A stretch of 64,000 nucleotides of DNA from Oryzibacter oryziterrae (GCF_021864535.1 NZ_JAKJIC010000007.1:156069-220068); one strand, 5' to 3'; shown: positions 45,715-56,234, counted from the first letter of the stretch. Notes: generated by a model not told the origin, from the sequence alone. Numbers and translations: made by a program.

Positions 45715-46113
45715 TCAGCTCAGAGGGGTAAACAGCGGAGAGTTGGCAGCCTTGCCATCGATCGTCACCGTCGTCGTGACTCCAGCGGCAAGATTCAGTT
45801 CGGCAATCAGATAGTCGGCGAAACCTGCACCACCGATCTCGTAAGACCGCAGCGCCCGCGCCACCAGTTCGGCCCGTTCGACAACGATATTTTCGGCGGC
45901 CAGCAATCCGGCAATGACTCTCGCCAGCTGCGCCCGACCGAGCTTGCCGGTCTTTCGCAAGGTCCACACGAGTTCGACCAAGGTGACCTGATTCACATAT
46001 CCCGGCTCAGCGGCGGACAGACGCTGCGTCAAGAACGTCTGGGCGATCGGCGTCCAGACGGGATCGTCCTCAAGGATGGCGCGGGCCAGCACATTGGTGT
46101 CGATGCCGATCAA
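45715..46113 (-). CDS. vapC: VapC-type PIN-domain toxin
   Basis: A 132-residue PIN-fold endoribonuclease. The acidic active-site residues are D5 (GIDTNVLAR), E47 in TLVELVW and D100 in GFADYLIAE, so the metal site looks intact. It overlaps the upstream AbrB-type antitoxin gene by four bases, the usual toxin-antitoxin arrangement. It sits inside the urease operon between ureB and ureC. Confidence 0.93.
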   Translation of the reverse strand: MIGIDTNVLARAILEDDPVWTPIAQTFLTQRLSAAEPGYVNQVTLVELVWTLRKTGKLGRAQLARVIAGLLAAENIVVERAELVARALRSYEIGGAGFADYLIAELNLAAGVTTTVTIDGKAANSPLFTPLS

Positions 46114-46391
46114 ACGTCATACTCCGTTCGATCGGGCCGGTTGCGCGCCCAGACGGCCTCTTCGATCGCCTCGTCGACATCGATCGGACCGTCGATCGGA
46201 CCAAGCAGCCCGAACAAGTGACTGATGTCCTTGCGCTTGGCGACGATCCGCACTCCACCCTCGCCGTCGGTGACGAACTGAACCGAGCCACCGGGCTCCA
46301 AGCCGATCATCTGCCGGATCTCCGCAGGAATGGTCACCTGCCCCTTGGACGAACTCTTGGCGTCGAGCCGCAAAACCTCATGTTTGCCCAT
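46110..46391 (-). CDS. vapB: AbrB/VapB-type antitoxin
   Basis: A 93-residue protein with an N-terminal swapped-hairpin AbrB DNA-binding domain (SSSKGQVTIPAEIRQMIGLE, about 13-32) and an acidic C-terminal tail that should wrap the VapC toxin. It ends in a four-base overlap with vapC. It begins 61 bases after the ureB stop. As an autoregulator it could bind near 46392-46452 and influence transcription into vapC and ureC. Confidence 0.92.
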   Translation of the reverse strand: MGKHEVLRLDAKSSSKGQVTIPAEIRQMIGLEPGGSVQFVTDGEGGVRIVAKRKDISHLFGLLGPIDGPIDVDEAIEEAVWARNRPDRTEYDV

Positions 46392-46452
46392 CGCGCGACA
46401 TCCTTTCCCTACATATCCCGCGATTTCCTACTTTATCAGAAAAGTAGGGCGC

Positions 46453-46758
46453 TCACAATTTTCCCATCACCGCCTGGCGGAAACCGTAGACCTCGCGCTT
46501 GCCGCCAAACGGCACCAGCGTCACCGACCGGCTTTGGCCCGGCTCGAAGCGCACCGCCGTGCCGGCGGGAATGTCGAGGCGATAGCCGCGCGCCTTGTCG
46601 CGGTCGAAGGCGAGGCCCGGATTGGTCTCGGCGAAATGATAATGGCTGCCCACCTGCACCGGGCGGTCGCCGGTATTGGCCACCTCCAGCGTCAGCGTCG
46701 GCAGGCCGGCATTGAGTTCGATGTCGCCCTCGGCGGCGAAGACCTGTCCTGGAATCAT
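46453..46758 (-). CDS. ureB: Urease subunit beta
   Basis: A 101-residue beta subunit. [18 protein letters not shown] at the start, the [16 protein letters not shown] block and the C-terminal [11 protein letters not shown] are invariant family features. The ATG at 46758 is used; an earlier in-frame codon at 46776 would overlap ureA. It is separated from ureC by the VapBC pair, whereas ureB and ureC are normally adjacent. Confidence 0.97.
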   Translation of the reverse strand: MIPGQVFAAEGDIELNAGLPTLTLEVANTGDRPVQVGSHYHFAETNPGLAFDRDKARGYRLDIPAGTAVRFEPGQSRSVTLVPFGGKREVYGFRQAVMGKL

Positions 46759-46772
46759 GGTCTGATATCCCC

Positions 46773-47075
46773 TCACCGAATCGGTTCGTGCACGGTGACG
46801 AGCTTGGTTCCGTCGGGGAACGTCGCTTCCACCTGCACGTCATGGATCATCTCGGCAATCCCGGGCATCACCTGTTCGCGCGTCAGCACGCGGGCGCCTT
46901 CGGCCATCAGTTCGGCCACCGAGCGGCCGTCGCGCGCGCCTTCCACCACGAAGTCGGTGATCAGCGCCACCGCCTCGGGATGATTGAGCTTCACGCCCCG
47001 GGCGAGCCGGTTGCGCGCCACCATGGCGGCGAGACTGACCAGCAGCTTGTCCTTTTCACGCGGTGTCAGGTTCAT
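46773..47075 (-). CDS. ureA: Urease subunit gamma
   Basis: A 100-residue gamma subunit, full length. [41 protein letters not shown] and [24 protein letters not shown] are the standard family blocks. It lies 12 bases after ureD and 14 bases before the ureB ATG. Confidence 0.98.
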   Translation of the reverse strand: MNLTPREKDKLLVSLAAMVARNRLARGVKLNHPEAVALITDFVVEGARDGRSVAELMAEGARVLTREQVMPGIAEMIHDVQVEATFPDGTKLVTVHEPIR

Positions 47076-47087
47076 GGCATCCTCGGC

Positions 47088-47984
47088 TCAGACGGACCAG
47101 GCGCGCGGCAGCGCCTCGCCGGTCAGGAGTTCGATCAGGGGTTCCAGTATATCGCGCAGGGCACGACCGTCCTGCGCCATTAAACGTATTGACAACAAGC
47201 CGTCAAACGCACTCGCGCCGCCTTCCGCACCACCGCCGGCAAGGCGTTGGCCCAGGAGATCCCGCACCCCGGCAAGGCGGACTTCGGCCTCGGGTCCGGC
47301 CACCAGCAGGCTTGCGACAGCCCGCGCTCCGCCCCCTGTGGCGCCTCCGCTCAGGATCTGACGCGAGTCGCCGTCAAGGCGCAGCGCATCGGCATAGACG
47401 AGCCGCCCGCCGCGCGTCACGCGCCAGGACTCATCGAGCGATATCTCCCGCACGTCCTCGCCCATGGCGGTCCGCCCGAGCACGATCGCCTCGCAGGCGA
47501 TCAAGGTCGCGTCGGCGAAGAGATCGATGTCGAGCCGGCGCTTGAGGCCGGCGCGATCGAAGATGATGGTTTCCTGCGGCAACCAATGGGCCGTGGCCCC
47601 GGCGCCCACAGTGAGGCGGTTGACGATATGCCCGACCCCCTCGGAGCGTCGGTAGATGCGCTCGGCCGCCTGGGTCGTCACGGTGGCGCGCGTACCCGCG
47701 CCCCAGCCAGCCTCATAGGTCAGCCGGTCGCCGCCGGTCACCCCGCCGGCCGAGTTGATCAGCACCGCCACCGGCCCGCCGTGGCCATAGGCGCGCGGCA
47801 GCCGCACCTTGCAGCACCCATCCTGAAAGAGATCGTCGAGCCGCGTTTCCTCGGCACCGTTGACCAGGCGCCGGACGAAGCTCACGCGCGCGCGCCCTTC
47901 GGCCCGCTGCATTCCGGGTGGCGACACCACCGCCGCACCTGTTACACCTGCCCCCATCGTCCCCGCCATCCGCTCGTTGCCCAC
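47088..47984 (-). CDS. ureD: Urease accessory protein UreD (UreH)
   Basis: A 298-residue scaffold protein that binds apo-urease with UreF and UreG during nickel loading. Diagnostic stretches are INSAGGVTGGDRL, TTQAAERIYRR, HWLPQETIIFDRAGLKR and GRTAMGE. The start is GTG at 47984; an ATG at 47969 is an alternative. It is the first gene of the ureDABC block, divergent from the SnoaL-like gene. Confidence 0.96.
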   Translation of the reverse strand: MGNERMAGTMGAGVTGAAVVSPPGMQRAEGRARVSFVRRLVNGAEETRLDDLFQDGCCKVRLPRAYGHGGPVAVLINSAGGVTGGDRLTYEAGWGAGTRATVTTQAAERIYRRSEGVGHIVNRLTVGAGATAHWLPQETIIFDRAGLKRRLDIDLFADATLIACEAIVLGRTAMGEDVREISLDESWRVTRGGRLVYADALRLDGDSRQILSGGATGGGARAVASLLVAGPEAEVRLAGVRDLLGQRLAGGGAEGGASAFDGLLSIRLMAQDGRALRDILEPLIELLTGEALPRAWSV

Positions 47985-48022
47985 ATGCTAGGCAAGATCG
48001 AAAAGCAATGCGAGACCAAAAC

Positions 48023-48387
48023 ATGAGCACCCTGACCACGCCTGAGGCTGTCGTTGCGGCACAACTCCTTGCCTACAATGCCAAGGATTTGGAGGCTCTC
48101 CTGTCCCTCTATGCCGAGGACGCCGAGCAATACGAGCACCCGAACACCTTGCTCGCCAAGGGCGCGACGCCCTGCGTCCGCGCTTTGCCGCCCGCTTCGC
48201 CGAACCGGATCTCCACGCCCACCTCATCAGCCGCACGGTGATGGGCGCGATGGTGATCGACCACGAACGGGTCGACCGCAACTTCCCCGAGGGCAAGGGC
48301 AGCATGGAAATGGTCTGCGTCTATCAGGTGACCGGAGCGGTCATCGCCAAGGCCTGGTTCATCTTCGGTGAAAAGCGGCTGGCATGA
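48023..48387 (+). pseudogene. SnoaL/NTF2-like protein gene with a frameshift
   Basis: Frame 1 reads as an NTF2-like N-terminus (VVAAQLLAYNAKDLEALLSL, then YAEDAEQYEHPNT) up to about base 48166, and the continuation LRPRFAARFAEPDLHAHLIS through HERVDRNFPEGKGSM to the TGA at 48385 is in another frame. Adding one base near 48166-48167 (GCGGAC instead of GCGAC) restores a normal 121-residue protein. It is either a recent one-base deletion or a sequencing error. The intact product would resemble steroid-isomerase-like polyketide cyclases. Confidence 0.82.
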
Positions 48388-48412
48388 GCCGCCTTTCGCG
48401 CGCAGCCAGCAC

Positions 48413-49681
48413 TCAGCCGAGCCAGTCCGGCACCACGTCGAGCCCGATCAGGTCGTCATAGCTCGTGCGCGGACGGATCACCGCCCACTTGTCGCCATCC
48501 ACAAGCACTTCCGGCACCAGAAGGCGGGAGTTGTAGGTGCCCGCCTGCACGGCGCCATAGGCACCGGCAGAGAAGACGGCAAGGAGCTCGCCCGCCTCCA
48601 TCACCGCCATGTCGCGCGACAGCGCCAGATAGTCGCCGGTCTCGCACACCGGCCCCACCACGTCGGCCACCTCGCGCTCGGCTCCCGGTGCCCGCTCGCG
48701 CACCGGACGAACCTCGTGATGCGCCTCATAGAGCGTCGGACGGATCAGGTCATTCATGCCGGCGTCGACGATGACGAAGGTCTTGGCCGCGCCGCGCTTC
48801 ACATACTGCACCTCGGTTACGAGGAGACCGGCGTTGCCGACGATCAGCCGGCCCGGCTCGAACAGCACTTCGCAATCGAGCGCTTCCGTGTGCTTGCGCA
48901 CGACGGCCGCATAGGCGGTCGGGTCGGGCGGCGGGGCGTTGTCGTCCTTGTAGGGAATGCCGAGGCCACCGCCGAGATCGATGTGATCGATGGCGTGACC
49001 ATCGGCCCGGAGCCGGGTGATCAGCTCGCCCAACCGGGCAAAGGCCGCATCGAACGGCCCGAGCTCGGTGATCTGCGAGCCGATATGCATGTCGATGCCG
49101 GTCACCTTGATGCCCGGCAGCTTGGCCGCCTCGGCATAGACGCGCGGCGCATCCACCCAGGGAATGCCGAACTTGTTCTCGCTCTTGCCGGTGGAGATCT
49201 TGGCGTGCGTCAGCGCGTCAACGTCGGGATTGATGCGGAAGGACACCGGCGCCAGCTTGCCCATGCGGCTCGCCACCGCAGAGAGCCGCTTCAGCTCCGG
49301 CTCGCTCTCCACGTTGAAGCACTTGATGCCCGCCTCGAGGGCAAAGGCCATCTCGCCTTCAGTCTTGGCAACGCCCGAGAACACCACCTTGTGCGCCGGA
49401 ATGCCCGCCGCCAGCGCACGGCGCAACTCGCCTTCCGACACCACGTCGGCGCCAGCGCCCAGCGCCGCCAGCGTGCGGATCACCGCCTGGTTGGAGTTTG
49501 CCTTCATGGCATAGAAGACTTCCGCCTTAAGTCCCTTGAAGGCGCCGGCAAACACCTCGTAGTGCCGGCGCAAGGTGGCAGCGGAATAGATGTAGACCGG
49601 CGTGCCGACGGCGGCGGCGATGGCAGCGACGGCCACCCCTTCGGCGTGAAGTTCGCCGTCCCTATAATGGAAATGATGCAC
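48413..49681 (-). CDS. lysA: Diaminopimelate decarboxylase
   Basis: A 422-residue PLP enzyme for the last step of lysine synthesis (meso-diaminopimelate to lysine plus CO2). The PLP-lysine motif FYAMKANSN (about 55-63), HIGSQITELGPF, GGGLGIPY and EPGRLIVGNAG are intact. It lies directly downstream of lptM on the same strand. Confidence 0.97.
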   Translation of the reverse strand: MHHFHYRDGELHAEGVAVAAIAAAVGTPVYIYSAATLRRHYEVFAGAFKGLKAEVFYAMKANSNQAVIRTLAALGAGADVVSEGELRRALAAGIPAHKVVFSGVAKTEGEMAFALEAGIKCFNVESEPELKRLSAVASRMGKLAPVSFRINPDVDALTHAKISTGKSENKFGIPWVDAPRVYAEAAKLPGIKVTGIDMHIGSQITELGPFDAAFARLGELITRLRADGHAIDHIDLGGGLGIPYKDDNAPPPDPTAYAAVVRKHTEALDCEVLFEPGRLIVGNAGLLVTEVQYVKRGAAKTFVIVDAGMNDLIRPTLYEAHHEVRPVRERAPGAEREVADVVGPVCETGDYLALSRDMAVMEAGELLAVFSAGAYGAVQAGTYNSRLLVPEVLVDGDKWAVIRPRTSYDDLIGLDVVPDWLG

Positions 49682-49693
49682 TCACGGGCTCCG

Positions 49694-49879
49694 TCAGATC
49701 AGCGGATCGAGGAAAAACGGCTTGTCCGGCGCCTTCTGCGGCTCGGGCTGCACGGCACCCGGATCGGACGACGTCGCAGGCGCCGGCTCGGTGGCATTCG
49801 GCCGATCGAGGTCGCCACGGCGCCCGCAAGCGGCGAGCGATAGGAGGACAAGCAAAAGCGTGAGTACCCGGCGCTGCAT
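49694..49879 (-). CDS. lptM: LPS translocon maturation lipoprotein LptM-like
   Basis: A 61-residue lipoprotein. The signal peptide with lipobox LSLAACG is followed by the conserved GRRGDLDRP segment and a Pro-rich tail, the typical LptM (YifL) layout. LptM helps oxidative maturation of LptD. It is placed next to lysA and near argH, as is common in alphaproteobacteria. Confidence 0.9.
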   Translation of the reverse strand: MQRRVLTLLLVLLSLAACGRRGDLDRPNATEPAPATSSDPGAVQPEPQKAPDKPFFLDPLI

Positions 49880-50042
49880 CTTCGGCCTTCTACAAATGCC
49901 AAATCTGAACGACTCCCTCTCATCTCACTCAGAGATTGAGACAGGGACCCGATCATCGTTGTCTATGACTACCAGCCTCACCGCCGTTGGCAAGAGGCAG
50001 AGCACGCCTAGCCGCCAATTGAGTTGGCACTCACTGATTGCA

Positions 50043-50393
50043 TCATGCCGAAAATGCGCGCACGACTCTGATTTCCCCGACGATGGCAGCGTTGAACTGG
50101 TTTAGCTCTTCTGCGGGTATCCAATACTCTCGATGCAGCCGACCGCCCGCATCTTGAATGTCATATTGTTGCAAGAAATCCGACTTCACATCGAACTCTG
50201 TTACATACCCGGCCCCGCTCTCAGGGACATTCCAGTCGCGCGCAATCTTCTCCGCATAGTCGAGCGACAATACAGGGTAAAAGATTGGTTGTTCAGGCAA
50301 GCGCGGAGGAAAGGCACGCATGCCGCTTGCCTTGATGAGCTCAAGTTCCTTGGGGCCGACAGGGCGCCAGAGCGTTACGGTCAGCGGCATCAA
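50043..50393 (-). CDS. Small protein resembling 'ADP-ribosylation/crystallin J1' entries
   Basis: A 116-residue cytosolic protein with GPKELELIKASGMRAFPPRLPEQ near the start and EYWIPAEELNQFNAAIVGEI near the end. Short proteins of this kind are commonly annotated ADP-ribosylation/crystallin J1 in databases; that name rests on memory and the function is unknown. The gene and its flank (49880-50042) are AT-richer than the neighbours, and it separates lptM from argH, so it may be a small insertion. Confidence 0.7.
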   Translation of the reverse strand: MMPLTVTLWRPVGPKELELIKASGMRAFPPRLPEQPIFYPVLSLDYAEKIARDWNVPESGAGYVTEFDVKSDFLQQYDIQDAGGRLHREYWIPAEELNQFNAAIVGEIRVVRAFSA

Positions 50394-50429
50394 TCGCCTC
50401 CGAGCTAGTCATTCCAAAAGACTGTGCCT

Positions 50430-51809
50430 TTACCCCAGCATGTCCTGCCAGCGCTTCACCTGCGCCGCCACATTGTCAGGCGATGTGCCGCCATAACTCT
50501 TGCGCGAGCTGACCGAGGCCTGCACCGTCAGCACGCCATAGACGGCATCGGTGATGCCGGCATGCACTGCCTGCATGTCGGCAAGCGGAATATCCGCAAG
50601 CTCGATGCCGCGCTCCGAGGCGATGCCGACCAGCTTGCCAGTCACGTGATGGGCGTCGCGGAAGGGCAGCCCCAGCACGCGCACCAGCCAGTCGGCAAGA
50701 TCGGTGGCCGTCGCATAGCCCGACCCCGCCGCCGCGGCCATGCGCTCCACATTCGGCGCCATGTCGCGGATCATGCCGGCGGTGGCTTCCAGGCAAAGCG
50801 ACAGGTTCTCGATGGCGTCGAAAGCCTGCTCCTTGTCCTCCTGCATGTCCTTCTGATAGGTCAGCGGCAGGCCCTTCATCACGATCATCAATGCATTCAT
50901 GTCGCCGATGATGCGGCCGGACTTGGCGCGCACCAGCTCGGCGGCATCGGGATTGCGCTTCTGCGGCATGATCGACGAGCCCGTCGAGAAGGCATCCGAC
51001 AGCCGCACGAAACCGAACTGCGCCGACGACCAGATCACGATCTCCTCGGCCAGACGCGACAGGTGGATGGCGATGATCGAGCCGGCAGCCATAGCTTCCA
51101 GCGCGAAATCGCGGTCCGATACGCTGTCGAGCGAGTTGGCGGTCGGCCGATCGAAGCCAAGCGCCTCGGCCGTCGCATGCCGATCGATCGGGAAGGACGT
51201 GCCGGCCAGCGCCGCCGCTCCCAGCGGGCACTCGTTCATCCGCTTGCGCGCGTCGGTCACGCGGCTGCGGTCACGGGCGAACATCTCCACATAGGCCATC
51301 AGGTGATGGCCGAAGGTAACCGGCTGCGCCGACTGCAGATGGGTGAAGCCCGGCATCACCGTATGCGTATGCTCGGCGGCGCGGACGACCAGCGCCTTCA
51401 TGAGGTCGGTGAGTTGGGCTTCCAGATGATCGAGGCTGTCGCGCACCCACAGGCGGAAATCCACCGCCACCTGGTCATTGCGCGAGCGCGCCGTGTGCAG
51501 CCGGCCCGCCGGCGTACCGATGATGTCTTTCAGGCGCGATTCCACGTTCATGTGGATGTCCTCGAGGGCGCGCGAGAAGGTGAAGCTGCCGCTCTCGATT
51601 TCGCCCTTGATCGCATCGAGGCCTTCGGCGATCTTGCGCGCGTCGTCCTCCGGGATGATGCCTTGCTTGGCGAGCATGGCCGCATGCGCCTTCGAGCCCT
51701 TGATGTCCTGGGCGTAGAGCTTGCGGTCGAAGTCGATCGAGGCGTTGATTTCTTCCATGATGGCGGACGGGCCGGTCTTGAACCGTCCACCCCACATGCG
51801 ATTGCTCAT
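50430..51809 (-). CDS. argH: Argininosuccinate lyase
   Basis: A 459-residue fumarase/aspartase-superfamily enzyme giving arginine plus fumarate. [10 protein letters not shown] at the N-terminus, [17 protein letters not shown] and the catalytic [16 protein letters not shown] loop are intact. The ATG at 51809 is used; the open frame upstream is antisense to tlpA. It diverges from tlpA across a 33-base gap, so the promoters overlap. Confidence 0.97.
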   Translation of the reverse strand: MSNRMWGGRFKTGPSAIMEEINASIDFDRKLYAQDIKGSKAHAAMLAKQGIIPEDDARKIAEGLDAIKGEIESGSFTFSRALEDIHMNVESRLKDIIGTPAGRLHTARSRNDQVAVDFRLWVRDSLDHLEAQLTDLMKALVVRAAEHTHTVMPGFTHLQSAQPVTFGHHLMAYVEMFARDRSRVTDARKRMNECPLGAAALAGTSFPIDRHATAEALGFDRPTANSLDSVSDRDFALEAMAAGSIIAIHLSRLAEEIVIWSSAQFGFVRLSDAFSTGSSIMPQKRNPDAAELVRAKSGRIIGDMNALMIVMKGLPLTYQKDMQEDKEQAFDAIENLSLCLEATAGMIRDMAPNVERMAAAAGSGYATATDLADWLVRVLGLPFRDAHHVTGKLVGIASERGIELADIPLADMQAVHAGITDAVYGVLTVQASVSSRKSYGGTSPDNVAAQVKRWQDMLG

Positions 51810-51842
51810 CTTGCTATCTCCTCGACGCCGACAGGACCTGAA

Positions 51843-52490
51843 ATGACGCAAATGCCCACGAAAAGCCGACCGGTCCGCCTGCTGGCCATTGCCGCGATCG
51901 CCGGTCTCGCCGTGGGTCTCGCTGGCGTATACGTGACGAAATGGTCCCCTGTCCACAGCGCAGGCGGTTGCGAGGCCTCGCAACAGGCTCTCGACGCCAT
52001 CAAATCGTCGGCGCATGGGCAACTGGCCGGCCTGATCCCCGCCGAAAGCCCGGCCGACCTGTCGACGTTGGCCTTCCAGACCGCCGACGGCAAGCCCACC
52101 GGCATCGCGGAACTCAAGGGCCGTTTCGTGCTCCTGAACCTCTGGGCCACATGGTGCGTGCCCTGTCGCAAGGAAATGCCGGCGCTCGACCGCCTCGCCG
52201 CCGCGCGCAACGGTCCGGACTTCACGGTCGCCACCGTCAACATGGACGTTGGCGATCCCGCCAAGCCGCGCACCTTCCTCGACGAGATCAAGGTGGCGGC
52301 GCTGCCGGACTACCGTGACCCGAAGATGGCGCTCTTCACGTCGCTCAAGACCCGGGGCCTTGCCTTCGGCCTGCCGACGTCACTGATCCTGGACCGCAAG
52401 GGCTGCCAGATCGGCGCGCTCAACGGGCCGGCGGAATGGGATGATCAGGCCGTGCTCGATCTCGTCGATCGGCTTGTCGCGATCCACTGA
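51843..52490 (+). CDS. tlpA: TlpA-family thiol:disulfide oxidoreductase
   Basis: A 215-residue periplasmic thioredoxin-like protein anchored by an N-terminal helix (about 12-30). The active site [15 protein letters not shown] contains the WCVPC pair. It probably reduces periplasmic thiols for cytochrome c or oxidase copper-site assembly. AGGA precedes the ATG at 51843. It diverges from argH. Confidence 0.93.
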   Translation: MTQMPTKSRPVRLLAIAAIAGLAVGLAGVYVTKWSPVHSAGGCEASQQALDAIKSSAHGQLAGLIPAESPADLSTLAFQTADGKPTGIAELKGRFVLLNLWATWCVPCRKEMPALDRLAAARNGPDFTVATVNMDVGDPAKPRTFLDEIKVAALPDYRDPKMALFTSLKTRGLAFGLPTSLILDRKGCQIGALNGPAEWDDQAVLDLVDRLVAIH

Positions 52491-52588
52491 CGGGGCGACG
52501 TGTGGCGCAGCTGACGCCATGCGGCCGAAGCAAAGGTCGGGTATTCCGACCGCCGCGATAGGCGCGCAAGGGATGGCAGGAGCCGGGC

Positions 52589-52873
52589 TCAGGCGCGGTG
52601 CTGGCCGATCCCGGTGATCCGAGGAAGAACGCGGCCGACCCAGCCGCGCAGGCGTTCGAACTGAACACCCCGGCTACGAGCTTGGCGAGACACCGCAAGG
52701 CTGCGACGTTCGACGCTGGTCAGCGCATTGAAGCGCGACACCGCCGCACTCGGCGACATTTCCAGAACACGCACGACCAGCACTTGGTCGCCGTCGACGC
52801 AGGAAAAGAGATAAGGTTCGGGCTTCGCAAACGATGTAGGCAACGGACGTTCCTTCCAACGGCTCCAAACCAC
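52589..52873 (-). CDS. Hypothetical 94-residue protein
   Basis: An ATG-initiated frame with amino-acid composition like a real protein (FSCVDGDQVLVVRVLEMSPS, then FNALTSVERRSLAVSRQARS) and mostly normal alphaproteobacterial codon choice. No family was recognised. It is Arg-rich towards the end, with no signal peptide or membrane segment. A weak GGCAGGC precedes the start. It lies alone between tlpA and the YjfB-like gene. Confidence 0.45.
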   Translation of the reverse strand: MVWSRWKERPLPTSFAKPEPYLFSCVDGDQVLVVRVLEMSPSAAVSRFNALTSVERRSLAVSRQARSRGVQFERLRGWVGRVLPRITGIGQHRA

Positions 52874-53066
52874 GTGCTGCCTGCCAAATCAATGGAGGCA
52901 CCACCTTCCGCTCCCCAGCTTCTGGCCGTTATAGTTAATGCTTGGTTAACGTGAAGAAAAGCCGATTGTGCAGCGCAAAGAGCGGCGCGCTTCCCATTGT
53001 GAATCGTCACAAGGATTCAACGGCCTGCCCTGTGAATTCCAGGGAAAACCCTGTGGAAAACCCGTC

Positions 53067-53270
53067 TCAGACGGTCATGTCGAGCTTCTGTCCCATGCCT
53101 TCGGGCGGGGGCGGCGACGCCGCGGTGGACTGAGCCAAGCCCTTGTCGATCATCGACAAAAGCTGCTGGTCCTGTTGCTGGCTCATCTTCATCACGGCCG
53201 TCGCCACGTTGAGACGCGTGTTCTGCTGCTGCGATGCAACAAGAAACGAGGCGATAGAGGCGGTGTCCAT
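53067..53270 (-). CDS. YjfB-family small protein (putative motility protein)
   Basis: A 67-residue protein. MDTASIASFLVASQQQNTRLNVATAVMKMSQQQDQQLLSMID matches the YjfB/putative-motility-protein family (PF14070), including the Gln-rich turn. The role is unknown. The ATG at 53270 is used; an in-frame ATG at 53318 adds non-conserved residues. No flagellar gene lies nearby. Confidence 0.8.
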   Translation of the reverse strand: MDTASIASFLVASQQQNTRLNVATAVMKMSQQQDQQLLSMIDKGLAQSTAASPPPPEGMGQKLDMTV

Positions 53271-53351
53271 GGCAGCTCCCCCCGTGAAACGAGGTATGAG
53301 CCGCCATCCTTGCATCAAATTGTTTCTGAAGCCTTTACGAGGCCTTAACGC

Positions 53352-54581
<1,230 letters not shown>

Positions 54582-54609
54582 GAAGGCGAAGCCCCGTTGT
54601 ATCCGTGGT

Positions 54610-55800
54610 TCATCGTGTCGCCGCGCCGCGCAGCTTGCCAGTCCTGAGCGGATTGGGCAGCGGCAGTGGCGGCAGATCGGCGCTGGCAAAGGCCAGATCC
54701 CGGCTCGACGCCGCGGCAGCAGCCGGGGTCACAACCGCCGGCGTTGCGACCGGCATGTCGCGCGCGCCGCCCAGAACGATCGGGATCGGATCCATCACCT
54801 TGAAACGCGGCACCAGATAGGACGCGGTCTTGCCGGCATCGCCCGCGTCATCGTCATCGCCGAGATCCTCGGTCACGGCCTTCTTGTTGCGCTTCTTCGG
54901 GCAGGCGAGATCGTGCATGTCCGCCGGCGCGCTCGCCACGGCCGCCCGCGGCCGCAGGCTGTCGAGCGTGATGCCGCTGTGGCTGTTGGGCGACTGGAAG
55001 GCATACTCGAACAGCTTGGCCGCCAGTTCGTCGCGCGCCTTCGCCGTCTCGCCGCCCAGCACCACGGCCAGCACCTGCCGTCCGTTGCGCGAGGCGCTGG
55101 CCACCACATTGAAGCCAGCCGCGCAGATGAAGCCGGTCTTCATGCCGTCGGCGCCGGGATAGCGTTCGAGGAGATTGTTGTGATTGGGGATGACCTTGCC
55201 GCCGAGCGACAGAGCCGTGATGTGGTAGAGGTCGCGGTAGGCCGGAAACTCGCGCAGCAGCGCCCGCGCCAGGATCGCGTAGTCGCGCGCCGTGGTATAC
55301 TGGCCCGGCGATGGCAGGCCGTTGGCATTGTCGAAATGCGTGCCGACCATGCCGAGCGCCCTGGCCTCGGCATTCATCCGCGCCACAAAGGCCGGCAGGC
55401 TGCCGCCGACGCGCTCGCCCAGCGCCATGGCCACGTCATTGGCCGATTTGACCATGATGATCTTCAGCGCCGTGTCGATGGTAATCACCGTGCCGGGTTT
55501 GAACCCCATCTTCGACGGCGGCTGCCTGGCTGCCGCGGCGGTCATCGGCACGCCGCTGTCGCCATAGAGCTCGCCGGATGCCACGGCCTTCAAGGTCACA
55601 TAAGTCGTCATCAGCTTGGTGATCGACGCCGGATACCAGGGATCGAAACTCTGGTTCTCGGCAATGACTTCACCACTCTTCAGGTCAACGAGCAGATAGG
55701 GGCCGGCCACCGCGCCACCCATCATCGGCACCAGCGCAAGGGCGCTGGCAATGGCCGTAGCGACACAGCGGCGCAAGAAACCGCGAAAGCCGATATGCAT
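54610..55800 (-). CDS. D-alanyl-D-alanine carboxypeptidase (penicillin-binding protein 5/6 type)
   Basis: A 396-residue periplasmic serine peptidase trimming the peptidoglycan stem pentapeptide. The signal peptide is about 1-33. The SxxK motif is S59-I-T-K62, the SxN motif S119-A-N121, and KTG lies in DGMKTGF. The C-terminal about 110 residues are a low-complexity Ala/Pro tail without an obvious amphipathic anchor. The ATG at 55800 is used. Confidence 0.92.
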   Translation of the reverse strand: MHIGFRGFLRRCVATAIASALALVPMMGGAVAGPYLLVDLKSGEVIAENQSFDPWYPASITKLMTTYVTLKAVASGELYGDSGVPMTAAAARQPPSKMGFKPGTVITIDTALKIIMVKSANDVAMALGERVGGSLPAFVARMNAEARALGMVGTHFDNANGLPSPGQYTTARDYAILARALLREFPAYRDLYHITALSLGGKVIPNHNNLLERYPGADGMKTGFICAAGFNVVASASRNGRQVLAVVLGGETAKARDELAAKLFEYAFQSPNSHSGITLDSLRPRAAVASAPADMHDLACPKKRNKKAVTEDLGDDDDAGDAGKTASYLVPRFKVMDPIPIVLGGARDMPVATPAVVTPAAAAASSRDLAFASADLPPLPLPNPLRTGKLRGAATR

Positions 55801-56234
55801 CTCGGAAAATCTCTTCCTGTCTGAACGGAGAAGATAGGACAATCCTGTCCATTCTAGTGCCCCAGCCGGCCCCTCCGCAAGGGCCGAGTCACGGCTCAAC
55901 CGAATTTCGGAGCCGCCATCATGCCAGCGATTTCAATGGATTAGTTGACATGAGCACGCAACCTGGCCGATGCGGCCGTCCATCGTCCCTCGATAGCCGG
56001 AACCGATGGGGCAAGGCGATGCCGTCTTGGCCTGCAAAGGTCAAGCGCCGAATGCGCCCTGGGCCAACACAGCTGCGTGAATGCCCCTCGCGACTATTTT
56101 GGAAATCGCCCTTAAAATCGACTCCGTTGCCGACTATGCTGATCCAGCTATGAGGATGTCGGCTCAGCGTGCAAGCAGCTGGTGCCGCCCTCGCAGCATC
56201 GAATGATGTTTGAAGATCAGGACCATCAAAGCCC
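55801..56234. other. 434-base intergenic region upstream of the TIGR02302 gene
   Basis: It separates the D,D-carboxypeptidase gene (minus) from the TIGR02302 gene (plus) and should hold both promoters. No accepted gene, RNA or terminator was seen. Short frames on both strands here lack family resemblance. Confidence 0.5.

Noticed and set aside
43465..46221. 918-codon open frame on the plus strand opposite the LysE gene, ureC and vapC
   Set aside because: Antisense of well-supported genes with His/Arg-rich low-quality peptide; an artefact of high GC.
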